NCBI GenBank assembly: GCA_035605155.1
Contig: DATNHC010000129.1
Coordinates: 1-38,024, forward strand
DNA length: 38,024 nt
Direction of reading: 5' to 3'
Origin: VRUE01 sp035605155
GTDB lineage: Bacteria; Actinomycetota; Thermoleophilia; Solirubrobacterales; 70-9
Part shown: in pieces, positions 15,294-22,626 of the stretch
Layout: every line of letters begins with the position of its first letter
Position numbering within the stretch: the stretch's first letter is position 1
Translations under genes and position numbers: made by a program
Notes under the pieces: generated by a model
The model's input: the letters and a program-made list of their open reading frames with translations, nothing else
Databases searched by the model: none
Told to the model about the DNA's origin: nothing

Positions 15294-17969
15294 CTAGCGC
15301 CGCTTGAGCTGGAAATCCGTCGTGTTCCCCGGCGTGATCGGCTCCTGGTTGCCCGCGGCATCGATTGCCAGCGAACCTGCCAGATAACGCCCCGGAGGGA
15401 GCGCCACCTTGGCGGCATAGTCGAAGCTCGCAAAGCCATGTGCAGAAAGGAGGATTCGCCGTTGGCAGTCCCGCAGCCGCGACAAGCGGCCATTCGAACG
15501 CAGGAACCTGCAGCGGGCGCCGCGGTGGGTCGCGACGTATACAAAGACCCGAGATATGCCAACGACACTAGGACAACTGCGTTCGTCTCCTGCGCGTCCG
15601 TGCAGCTGCAGCCACGACCTGTGTACTTCGACGCCACCAGGTCGTAGAGAGCTGCGCGGTGGCATTGGGTCAACGCAGGCGAGCGTAAGGTTGGCCTCGA
15701 TGTCGTCCGGCTGAGGATGTGCGTAGACGGCCGTGAGGGTCTTGTCTTCTTCCGCTTCGAATGAGTAGACGGGCACCGGATGAGTGAAGCTCCCGTCATC
15801 CCAGGAGAGAAAGGTCGCAAAGCTGCTCCCAAGCTGAACGGAGGAGGGTGCGCTGGCCTGTACACGCGAGCCGCGTATCACCTGGCGGGAGAACGGCGCA
15901 GCGGCCGAGACCGCTCCGAGCCCAAGCCGCACTCCGGGAGGCTCCGAGCGCAAGTCGATACGCGCGGTGCTGGGGTCGATCTCGATCTCGTCGCTGCCTT
16001 GAAGACCACCGGAGTCGCGGGCCGTCAGTCGCAACCGCAAACTTGCCGGGAATTCATGGCTTGGCCCGACGATTTGCCCATTTGCCCCGCTCGTTTTGCT
16101 GACGAAGTGCTCATGACATGCAGAAGAGCAGTGATCGAGGATCACGGACCAGATCAGTGCTGGCCCGGCCAGCGGACCATCCTCGGCATCGGTCCCCGCA
16201 CCGATGAGCTCGATCGACTCGCCGGCACGCCAGCGCATCTCTGCCAGGGGAGCGAGAATGGTCGCCGTCGGGCGTGTGTTGCCAGCGTGGATCGTCGTCG
16301 AAGCGGTGTCGTGGAGCTCGCCGTCGGCGACCCGAACACTGACCATCCGGTCACCGATCTCCTCAAACGTAATCGCGGAGTGTGGGCCGAGTGCATCGTC
16401 GAATTCCCCGTCTTCGTCCAGATCCCACGTAAATTCAAGCTCAGCACCCTCCGGGTCCGACGAATTGCCGGCGTCCAGCTGCACGTCGAGCGGCACTGAA
16501 CCCTCCGACGGTTCAGCGACAAGAACTGCCGTGGGAGGCAGATTTCCACTGGAGAAGCTGATCCGACGGATCTCGCCCGCAGCGATATCGGCGTAGAAAA
16601 GATCGCCGCCGGGCCCGGCCTGGAGGTCGACGGCACTACCGGCGTCCTGCTCGAAGACTGAAATCAGCGAGGGGTCGGGGTCGCCGTTCTCGCCGGCCTC
16701 GATTACCCATATGCATCGTCTTGCGTAGTCACCGAAGAAGAGTGCCCCCTCATATTTGTTGGGAAAGCCGCCCTCCACATAAAAGGCGATTGCCGAGATC
16801 GAAGAACCTTGATCCAACAAGCACCTCTCACCCTGAGTCACCGGTTTGCCAGAGGGATATGAGAAAACGGGGGCAGTCACCTGCTCAGGCATCCCATAGA
16901 GGTCGATGCAGAGGTTCAGACCGAGACCGGCAAAGACGGCCTGCGGACCCGGACCCTCGTAACAGGGCCAGCCCCCATTTGGGGGCAGCTGACCGAGGCG
17001 AGGCGGCTGGAACCTGTTTATCTCCTCCCAGCTGCTCCACCCGACGTCACCGACCCAGAGCTCGTCTGTACCCGGCTGAAGAGCGAAGCGAAAGGGATTG
17101 CGCAGGCCGTAGGCAATGATGCGGCGTAGGTTCTTGTCTTCCGCCTCGCCGTATGGGTTGTCGAGCAGGCCGTCTCCGGTGCTCGGATCGACGCGGATTA
17201 TCGAGCCACTCAAGCCAAGCGGGTCGGAGGGAGTTCGGATGTCCTGGCTGCGCAGCGAGCCTCCCTCCGACGCAGGCGGCGAAAGGTCGGCGCCTACGCC
17301 TCCGGGCGGATCCCCGCACGGATTGAGCGGATCGCCCGCCTGCCCGTAGTCGGCTACAGCGGCGCTCGCTCCCTCTCCCGAGCTGGCGTACAGAGCACCC
17401 GTGGAGTCAAACGCGAGAGCGCCAATCGAGTGGCCCCAGAACTGCTGACACCAGTCTTCGACGAGGATTCTCTCGCTGCCGACCATCGAGGCGGGCCCGG
17501 CGGTAAGACGTGAGAGCCTCCCGCTGACGACGCAGCCATCGACAAAGCCGCCAGGCGGGCTCGGACAATCGTCGCCGCCTTTCCCGCTCCCCCAACGTGG
17601 CGCAATGCCTCCGATCTCGGCGTCGTGTGTGTAGAGGACGTAGACGTAGGGCTCGATCGGGAACCCCGGGTCGAGCGCCAAACCGAGCAGGCCGCGGTCG
17701 AAGTAGTCGTTGACCTGAAGGCGCAGATCGGCAAACACCGTCGGCTGGTTGTCGGCGAGTCCGTCGAAGACCTGAATCAGGCCGCTCTTCTCGGCTACGA
17801 AGACACGCCCGTCGGGAGAGAAGCGAACCGCTGTAGGCAACTCGAGCCCATCAAGGACCTCGGTGTCGGTAAATCCCGCTGGAAGCTCCGCTGCGGCAAC
17901 TGGACCCGGAGCGACGATCGAGGCCAACAAGGCGACGGCGAAGGCGAGAGAAGCCCCAATCCTGGTCAT
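15294..17969 (-). CDS. Secreted PQQ-type glucose/sorbosone dehydrogenase with PKD domains
   Basis: An 891-residue exported protein. A Sec signal peptide covers about residues 1-27 (LAFAVALLASIVAPGPVAAA). Residues 30-475 form a six-bladed propeller of the glucose/sorbosone dehydrogenase family: LELPTAVRFSPDGRVFVAEKSG, RGLLGLALDPGF, YGLRNPFRFALQPGTDELWV and YDxGxxxWEE-like GDVGWSSWEEINRF. Residues about 480-565 are a PKD domain (LPPTAVLVAEPSEGSVPLDV ... FTWDLDEDG), and a second PKD-like segment spans about 566-660. The last 220 residues are unassigned and hold several Cys. It might oxidise sugars outside the cell; a purely binding role is possible. Two lines at 16801-16920 count to about 52% and 57% GC, well below neighbouring genes. 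It lies 7 bp after the gene 17977-19089. Confidence 0.77.
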   Translation of the reverse strand: MTRIGASLAFAVALLASIVAPGPVAAAELPAGFTDTEVLDGLELPTAVRFSPDGRVFVAEKSGLIQVFDGLADNQPTVFADLRLQVNDYFDRGLLGLALDPGFPIEPYVYVLYTHDAEIGGIAPRWGSGKGGDDCPSPPGGFVDGCVVSGRLSRLTAGPASMVGSERILVEDWCQQFWGHSIGALAFDSTGALYASSGEGASAAVADYGQAGDPLNPCGDPPGGVGADLSPPASEGGSLRSQDIRTPSDPLGLSGSIIRVDPSTGDGLLDNPYGEAEDKNLRRIIAYGLRNPFRFALQPGTDELWVGDVGWSSWEEINRFQPPRLGQLPPNGGWPCYEGPGPQAVFAGLGLNLCIDLYGMPEQVTAPVFSYPSGKPVTQGERCLLDQGSSISAIAFYVEGGFPNKYEGALFFGDYARRCIWVIEAGENGDPDPSLISVFEQDAGSAVDLQAGPGGDLFYADIAAGEIRRISFSSGNLPPTAVLVAEPSEGSVPLDVQLDAGNSSDPEGAELEFTWDLDEDGEFDDALGPHSAITFEEIGDRMVSVRVADGELHDTASTTIHAGNTRPTATILAPLAEMRWRAGESIELIGAGTDAEDGPLAGPALIWSVILDHCSSACHEHFVSKTSGANGQIVGPSHEFPASLRLRLTARDSGGLQGSDEIEIDPSTARIDLRSEPPGVRLGLGAVSAAAPFSRQVIRGSRVQASAPSSVQLGSSFATFLSWDDGSFTHPVPVYSFEAEEDKTLTAVYAHPQPDDIEANLTLACVDPMPPRSSLRPGGVEVHRSWLQLHGRAGDERSCPSVVGISRVFVYVATHRGARCRFLRSNGRLSRLRDCQRRILLSAHGFASFDYAAKVALPPGRYLAGSLAIDAAGNQEPITPGNTTDFQLKRR

Positions 17970-17976
17970 GGAGCGT

Positions 17977-19089
17977 TTAAGGTCGCAGCCGCCCGCTAGT
18001 CAGGGCAACGAAGGAGCGCCAGGCCGGCTTCGGCTTGAAACGGGACCCTTGGCGAAAGAGGCCGACGGAGTCGCAGAAATTGCAGGCGCCCCGGATGTCC
18101 TTCCAGGAGAACCAGTAGGTGCCCTTGAGGTTGAGGCGATGGCGGTTGCCGATCAGGTAGCGGTAGGCGCCCCGCAGTTCTCGGGCCTGGCCCTGGATCC
18201 CCTGCTCGAAGGCGACGACGTTGGGATCGCTTTGGGAGCCCCAGCCCATCTCCGTGACGTAGAGCTGGGCACTCGGGTCCCGATTGTCGAGGACCACCTC
18301 GCGCAGGTCCTCGATCAGCAGTTCGAGGTCTTCGACGTGGAAGGAATATGGGTGCAGCGCCACTGCGTCAAAATAGCGTTGAATCCCAGGCGCACGGTAG
18401 AGGGCGTCGAGGAAGTCGGCCGCGTCCATGCCGCGCCTCCCCCCCTCGTCGGGATTGCCGAAGAGGCCGGTGAGGATCACCTGCGCCCGTGGGTCGACGG
18501 CCTTGATCGTCTGGTAGGTCGGCTTCAGCAGCCGTACATAGCGTTGTGGCGAGACCGGGAAGGCGAAGTAGAAGAAGTTGGCCTCGTTCCACACCTGCCA
18601 GGTGCGGATCGGCACCGGCCGCGCGATTACGGGAACGTAGTTGACCGCGGCAGCACCGCCCGGCGCCCGTTCGGACCAGAACTCACCGCCCGGCCCGTAA
18701 CGCTCCACCGCCTCCCTGACGAACGCCTTCCACGCCCTGCGCGCGCGGCCGTTGTCGATCGGCATCGTCGTCGGCTTGCCCGCAATCCAGCGGGGAGTGC
18801 CATAGAGGAATGGCAGAATTTCAAGACCGCGGCGCGCGGCCGCTTCGACCGCGGGGTCGATGCTGCTCCAGTCGTAGCCGCTGTTGGCCCTCGCCTGCAC
18901 GGTCGCCCAGTTGAAGGGCCAGCGCACGCTGCCGATCCTGGCGGCTTTCATGTAGGCGGTGTCGGTGTCGGTCAGTGCCGTCTGGGGCGCGATGCCGAAG
19001 AAGCTGCGGGGCAGCGCCTGGGCAGCGGCCGGGGCGATAAGCGCGGTGACAAGCGCCAGCAGGCAGGCGATGGTCTTGGCGGATCTCAA
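17977..19089 (-). CDS. Secreted clan-A glycoside hydrolase-like protein (GH5/GH39-type barrel)
   Basis: A 370-residue exported protein. The start is taken as the TTG at 19089 because AAGGA lies 8 nt upstream and a signal peptide (about residues 1-25, AKTIACLLALVTALIAPAAAQA) follows at once. An outer TTG at 19161 would add an unlikely N-terminus. The mature part fits a TIM-barrel retaining glycosidase. WQVWNEANFF places the acid/base at Glu169 after Asn, and LYVTEMGWG places a candidate nucleophile at Glu280. ALHPYSF and GTYWFSWKD are strand-end motifs. Relatives include the polysaccharide lyase/hydrolase PslG type encoded next to exopolysaccharide loci. It may trim the cell's own glycan. It is followed by the dehydrogenase-PKD gene, probably in one operon. 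Confidence 0.78.
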   Translation of the reverse strand: MRSAKTIACLLALVTALIAPAAAQALPRSFFGIAPQTALTDTDTAYMKAARIGSVRWPFNWATVQARANSGYDWSSIDPAVEAAARRGLEILPFLYGTPRWIAGKPTTMPIDNGRARRAWKAFVREAVERYGPGGEFWSERAPGGAAAVNYVPVIARPVPIRTWQVWNEANFFYFAFPVSPQRYVRLLKPTYQTIKAVDPRAQVILTGLFGNPDEGGRRGMDAADFLDALYRAPGIQRYFDAVALHPYSFHVEDLELLIEDLREVVLDNRDPSAQLYVTEMGWGSQSDPNVVAFEQGIQGQARELRGAYRYLIGNRHRLNLKGTYWFSWKDIRGACNFCDSVGLFRQGSRFKPKPAWRSFVALTSGRLRP

Positions 19090-19170
19090 GGCGATTCCTT
19101 CTCGGACGGTGGCGGTGGGACCATTCCTAACACGGCCTGGCCGCCTCGGTAGCGCCGGCAAGCTAACTAC

Positions 19171-19638
19171 TCAGTAGGACCCGCCCAGCTTGCGATGATC
19201 CCAGCTGGCGACTCGGACTGGCTTGAAGTGGATCGCAACCCGCTTCGGCGCCTGCGCTTCGAGCGCCGCCTTGGCGTCGCCCTCGACCGAGGAGATGCCC
19301 TCGGCATAGCGCAGGGTCAGCTCTTCGGCAAAGGCGAGCACTGTCCGCGAGTCGCGGTGGATCCGGGCCTCGGCCTCGATCATCGCGCCGCGCAGCTCGC
19401 CGTACTCGTGCCCAGTCTCGAGCAGCAGCGTCGCCCGCGGATCGCGCTCCAGGTTGCGCACCTTCTGCGACTTGGCGTAGGTCCAGATCCAGATCTCGCC
19501 ATCGCGGGGCACGAACCACATCGGCATCGCGTGCGGCCAGCCGCGCGGACCATGACTGGTGACGATCGCAATCCGCTCCTCCGCGAGCAGCTCGAGCAAC
19601 TCCCCCTCACTCAGCTTGATCTGGTCGCGGCGACTCAC
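19171..19638 (-). CDS. PPOX-class flavin/F420-binding split-barrel protein
   Basis: A 155-residue member of the pyridoxamine 5'-phosphate oxidase-like family. LLAEERIAIVTSHGPRGWPHAMPMWF is the N-terminal strand region. EIWIWTYAKSQKVRNLERDPRATLLLETG is the cofactor-phosphate binding block with its conserved K-x-x-N-L sequence. HFKPVRVASWDHRKLGG is the C-terminal strand typical of the actinobacterial TIGR03618/Rv1155-like group. Such proteins bind FMN or F420 and often reduce small quinone-like or lactone substrates; the substrate is unknown here. The start is GTG. It lies 81 bp upstream of the glycosidase-like gene on the same strand and may or may not be co-transcribed. Confidence 0.8.
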   Translation of the reverse strand: MSRRDQIKLSEGELLELLAEERIAIVTSHGPRGWPHAMPMWFVPRDGEIWIWTYAKSQKVRNLERDPRATLLLETGHEYGELRGAMIEAEARIHRDSRTVLAFAEELTLRYAEGISSVEGDAKAALEAQAPKRVAIHFKPVRVASWDHRKLGGSY

Positions 19639-19782
19639 GGTCGGGGAGACTGCCTGATCTGCGCGCGGCGAGCGTTGCAGTCACGCGCGCTTGGCGGCGC
19701 CACGCGTCAGATTTCGTTCTTTACCTTGCCCACCGATGACGCCGCTCTTCGAAAGCCCCGCGGCAACCAGTGCTCGTGATAT

Positions 19783-19812
19783 CGTACGTATTGATCTTCA
19801 GGAATACGTACG
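19783..19812. promoter_or_regulatory. Operator palindrome of the VapBC operon
   Basis: A perfect 10-bp inverted repeat, CGTACGTATT (19783-19792) and AATACGTACG (19803-19812), is separated by 10 bp and lies 19 bp before the antitoxin ATG. Toxin-antitoxin operons of the Phd/VapB type are usually autorepressed at such palindromes by the antitoxin-toxin complex. The AT content stands out from the surroundings. An AAGGAG ribosome binding site follows at 19821-19826. Confidence 0.7.
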
Positions 19813-19831
19813 TTCGATTCAAGGAGCGTCC

Positions 19832-20065
19832 ATGGCGACAACGGCTTCACAACTCCGAGCCAACATCTACCGGATGCTCGACGAGGTCCTCGAGACCGGT
19901 CAGCCACTGGAGGTGAAGCGCAACGGCAAGATCCTGGTGATCGCACCGAAGGAGGAGCACTCGATCTGGGACCGGCTGCCCCGTCGCGAGGGCTTCATCG
20001 TCGGCGACCCCGACGAGCTTGTCCACATCGACTGGTCCTCGGAGTGGAACCCTGATCCTTCTTGA
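19832..20065 (+). CDS. Antitoxin, Phd/YefM-VapB type
   Basis: A 77-residue antitoxin. MATTASQLRANIYRMLDEVLETGQPLEVKRNGKILVIAPKE is the small DNA-binding dimer domain of the Phd/YefM fold, which recognises the operator just upstream. The C-terminal part (about residues 45-77, acidic and Trp-containing: SIWDRLPRREGF, HIDWSSEWNPD) should be the disordered tail that covers the toxin. The ATG at 19832 is preceded by AAGGAG with 5 nt spacing. The frame is open farther upstream but without a ribosome binding site. The stop overlaps the toxin frame, as is typical for a coupled pair that secures antitoxin excess. Confidence 0.83.
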   Translation: MATTASQLRANIYRMLDEVLETGQPLEVKRNGKILVIAPKEEHSIWDRLPRREGFIVGDPDELVHIDWSSEWNPDPS

Positions 20066-20429
20066 CACCCACGTCGTCGGTTGGCTCTACGAGGGCGCTG
20101 ACAATCGCATCCCCGGCGCGGTTCGCGAGCTGCTCGACTCCGGCCAGCCGTGTGTCTCGCCGGTCGTCGAGCTGGAGCTGACCTACCTCCATGAAGTCGG
20201 GCGGGTCACGGAACCCGCTTCCGCACCGCTCGGCTCCCTGCGCAGGAGCATCGGTTTGCAGCTCGCCGACGTGTCCCTCGAAGCGCTCACCCAGGCTGCG
20301 ATCGATCTGTCGTGGACCCGGGACCCGTTCGACCGCATGATCGCCGCTCACGCAATCGTCGCCAACGCTCCTCTTGTCACCGCGGATCGCGCCATCCTGG
20401 ACCACCTGCCGCTGGCCACCTGGGCCTGA
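20019..20429 (+). CDS. vapC: PIN-domain ribonuclease toxin VapC
   Basis: A PIN nuclease toxin, expected to cleave RNA with Mg2+. The core begins LILLDTHVVGWLYEG with the first catalytic Asp. SPVVELELTYL supplies the second acidic position. SWTRDPFDRMIAAHAIV carries the conserved D-P-x-D-R block, and LVTADRAIL carries the last Asp. The start is uncertain. The outermost standard start is TTG at 20019 (136 aa, 47 bp overlap with the antitoxin). The family-typical N-terminus coincides instead with CTG at 20052, which has GGAG 7 nt before it. There is no ATG or GTG in this frame nearby. Either way translation is coupled to the antitoxin. Confidence 0.82.
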   Translation: MSTSTGPRSGTLILLDTHVVGWLYEGADNRIPGAVRELLDSGQPCVSPVVELELTYLHEVGRVTEPASAPLGSLRRSIGLQLADVSLEALTQAAIDLSWTRDPFDRMIAAHAIVANAPLVTADRAILDHLPLATWA

Positions 20430-20465
20430 CCCTCGCCTCACTCCTCCTGCCACCCGAAAACGCCG

Positions 20466-20471
20466 TACGAT
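20466..20471 (+). promoter_or_regulatory. TANNNT -10 box for the DJ-1/PfpI gene
   Basis: TACGAT ends 8 nt before the GTG at 20480, in the 50-bp gap after the toxin gene. It predicts a leaderless transcript and supports the GTG as the start. Confidence 0.42.
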
Positions 20472-20479
20472 CGGGCTCC

Positions 20480-21139
20480 GTGCAAGTCGCGATCCTGATC
20501 TTCGAGAAGCTCACCGCGCTCGACGCGATCGGTCCCTACGAGGTGCTGCGCTCGGTCCCCGGTTGGGAGGTCAAGTTCGTCGGTCCTGAGAAGGGACCGC
20601 TGCGAACCGACAGCGGCGCGCTCGGGCTGAGCGCCGACTTCGGGCTCGACGAGGTGAGCGAAGCCGACATCGTCCTGGTCCCCGGCGGCGAAGGCAACCG
20701 GCCGCTGATGGAGGACGAGACGGTCCTCTCCTGGCTGCGCGACATCGATGCGACGACGAAGTGGACCACCTCGGTCTGCACCGGTTCGCTCGTGCTCGGC
20801 GCCGCGGGGCTGCTGCAGGGCAAGCGCGCCACCAGCCACTGGGCCTTCCTCGAGCAGCTGCGCCAGTTCGGCGCCGACCCGGTCGGGGGCCGCTTCGTCG
20901 AGGACGGCAAGGTGGTCACCGCGGCGGGTGTCTCGGCCGGCATCGACATGGCCCTGCACCTGGTCGGCCGGGAGGTTGGGCCGGAGGTTGCCCAGGCCGT
21001 CCAGCTCGGCATCGAGTACGACCCCCAGCCGCCCTTCGACGCCGGCGCGCCCGCCAAGGCGCCAGACCAGATCGTCGAGCTCGTCACTCAAGTCACCGGT
21101 CCCGGCGAGGGGTGGGACGTGGCTAGCGAGCGCGCCTGA
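20480..21139 (+). CDS. DJ-1/PfpI family protein, isonitrile-hydratase-like
   Basis: A 219-residue cytoplasmic protein of the class I glutamine-amidotransferase-like superfamily. It starts VQVAILIFEKLTALDAIGPYEVL and has ADIVLVPGG. SVCTGSLVLGAAGLLQGKRATSHW contains the nucleophile-elbow Cys (C100). VVTAAGVSAGIDMALHLV is the C-terminal hallmark. The block around C100 is close to isonitrile hydratase (InhA) of Pseudomonas and to the ligand-binding domain of GlxA-type regulators. No DNA-binding domain is present, so a hydratase or glyoxalase-like role is more likely. The substrate is unknown. Its 3' end overlaps the convergent DUF1906 gene by 17 bp. Confidence 0.83.
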   Translation: MQVAILIFEKLTALDAIGPYEVLRSVPGWEVKFVGPEKGPLRTDSGALGLSADFGLDEVSEADIVLVPGGEGNRPLMEDETVLSWLRDIDATTKWTTSVCTGSLVLGAAGLLQGKRATSHWAFLEQLRQFGADPVGGRFVEDGKVVTAAGVSAGIDMALHLVGREVGPEVAQAVQLGIEYDPQPPFDAGAPAKAPDQIVELVTQVTGPGEGWDVASERA

Positions 21140-22499
21140 GCTCAACCGCGCGCAGGGCGCGGGCGCCGGGAATGGCGACGAGCATCTGCGTCTTGAGAAA
21201 GCCACGCCGGGCGAGCAGCGGACGGCCGCGGGCGTTGAGCGCAACCCGGAAGGTGTGCGAGCGGCCGCCGGCAAGGCGGAAGGTGCGGTGGCTGACGCCG
21301 ACCCGGACGACCCTGGTCGGCGCCCCGGGCCGCGAGCGCAGCGGCAGCCTGGCTTGGGTGCGAAGGATGATCCGCCCTGGGCAGCTTTCGCCTTCCGGCC
21401 AGCCGCAGCGAACCCAGACGCGAACCGTGCCGCCTTCGGAGCGCAGGTTCTTGACCGTCAACGGCGGCAGGGCGGGCAGAGCGAGCGTCGCTCCCACGGT
21501 CGATCCTTCGACGTAGTTGTTGTCGATATCGATCGTCACGCCGCCGAAGGTCTCGTCATGGCCGCCGCGGTACTGGTGGATGCGCTGGTGGGCCGCCCAG
21601 GCGCTGGCCGGCAGGTAGGGATCGACGGTGTTCTTGGCCCCGTTCCAGTTGGCGTGCCAAAGGTCGTCGGGCAGCGGGTAGTCCTCGCCGATCTGGGCGG
21701 CGAGGTCGGCGATGCCGGAGGCGCTCGAGCTGTAGACGCCCGAGCTGTAGCCGAGCTCGTGGATCTCTTCGGTCCAGGCGGCGAGGAAGGCGAGGGTCGC
21801 CCGCGTCGCGCTCGAGGTCCTGGTGTAGGCCTCCATGTCGAAGTAGATCGGGCTTCCGGGACCCATGCCGACGCTCTGCGCGTCGGCAACTGCGTCGCGA
21901 GCCTCCGCGGCGCCCTGCACGCTGGCCAACGCCGAGCTCAACTTGGCGCAGCTCGTGCAGGCGCTGGTCGGCGCCTGCAGGCCGACGTAGGTGGGGATCA
22001 GGTGCCAGCCCCCGGCGACCTGTTCGCTGACCCAGCTTGCCGTTAGGTTCGGCTGGGAGCAGGCGCGGTTGAGACCACCGATGTAGACGCCGATCGCCCG
22101 GTAGGGCGAGTCCTCCCAGGCTTCCATCGTCCGCGCGGAAGGCGCCGCGCAAGCGTCGAAGCCGAGGCCGGTGTACTCGTCGCTGCCCGCTGCCGCCGTT
22201 TCCGGCGTCGGCGCGGCGACGGCGCTGGCCCGCGCAGCTGCGCTTGGATCGACGACGATCGCGCGCTGGCGCCCGATCGCCTGCGAGGGACAGCTCTGGC
22301 TGGCGCCCGGTCGGCCGAGGTAGACAGCCCGGCGGTCCATGCGCACGCACATCCGCGGGTGCTCGGCAAGTTTGTAGACCGGCCAACCGGCGGGCACATC
22401 GACCGCTTGGCCGCGAAAGTGGATCGTCTTTGCCGCCGCCGGCGTAGCGGCGATCGCGAGCAGCACGACGATCGCCGCGGCGGAGCGAAACAAGCGCAT
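21123..22499 (-). CDS. Secreted DUF1906 (Rv2525c-like) glycoside-hydrolase-like protein
   Basis: A 458-residue exported protein. The signal peptide covers about residues 1-23 (FRSAAAIVVLLAIAATPAAA). An N-terminal small domain (IHFRGQAVDVPAGWPVYKL ... CVRMDRRAVYLG) is of a type I know only as conserved in actinobacteria. Residues about 108-345 are DUF1906: GLGFDACAAPSARTMEAW, AIGVYIGGLNRAC, GWHLIPTYVGLQ, IYFDMEAY and GYSSGVYSSS. This is the TIM-barrel fold of Rv2525c, related to GH25-like enzymes that act on cell-wall glycans. The Asp/Glu in FDMEAY are candidate catalytic residues. The last 110 residues are a basic beta-rich domain. It is probably a cell-envelope hydrolase; activity is unproven for the family. 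Confidence 0.8.
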   Translation of the reverse strand: MRLFRSAAAIVVLLAIAATPAAAKTIHFRGQAVDVPAGWPVYKLAEHPRMCVRMDRRAVYLGRPGASQSCPSQAIGRQRAIVVDPSAAARASAVAAPTPETAAAGSDEYTGLGFDACAAPSARTMEAWEDSPYRAIGVYIGGLNRACSQPNLTASWVSEQVAGGWHLIPTYVGLQAPTSACTSCAKLSSALASVQGAAEARDAVADAQSVGMGPGSPIYFDMEAYTRTSSATRATLAFLAAWTEEIHELGYSSGVYSSSASGIADLAAQIGEDYPLPDDLWHANWNGAKNTVDPYLPASAWAAHQRIHQYRGGHDETFGGVTIDIDNNYVEGSTVGATLALPALPPLTVKNLRSEGGTVRVWVRCGWPEGESCPGRIILRTQARLPLRSRPGAPTRVVRVGVSHRTFRLAGGRSHTFRVALNARGRPLLARRGFLKTQMLVAIPGARALRAVELRRAR

Positions 22500-22520
22500 T
22501 ACCGCCCCAACAATTGCACT

Positions 22521-22537
22521 GGCCGATCGATTCGGCC
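22521..22537. repeat. Short hairpin upstream of the DUF1906 gene
   Basis: GGCCGA and TCGGCC form a 6-bp stem around a 5-nt loop, 22 bp upstream of the DUF1906 start. It lies next to the longer hairpin at 22550-22598. It may be a regulatory or terminator structure; no T-tract follows. Confidence 0.35.
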
Positions 22538-22549
22538 CTCAAACACCTC

Positions 22550-22598
22550 GAACTGCATCAAATTCTGCCCCTGGGAGACCGAGAATTTGATGCAGTTC
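22550..22598. repeat. Perfect 17-bp inverted repeat in an AT-rich intergenic patch
   Basis: GAACTGCATCAAATTCT (22550-22566) and its exact reverse complement (22582-22598) enclose a 15-nt loop. The arms are about 65% AT in a genome near 70% GC. It sits between the penicillin-acylase stop and the DUF1906 start, both on the minus strand. It could be a factor-independent terminator without the usual U-run, an operator for a dimeric regulator, or a copy of a small dispersed palindromic element. Confidence 0.75.
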
Positions 22599-22626
22599 AC
22601 CGGGGGTCCTGCTGGGCGCCTGGGCG

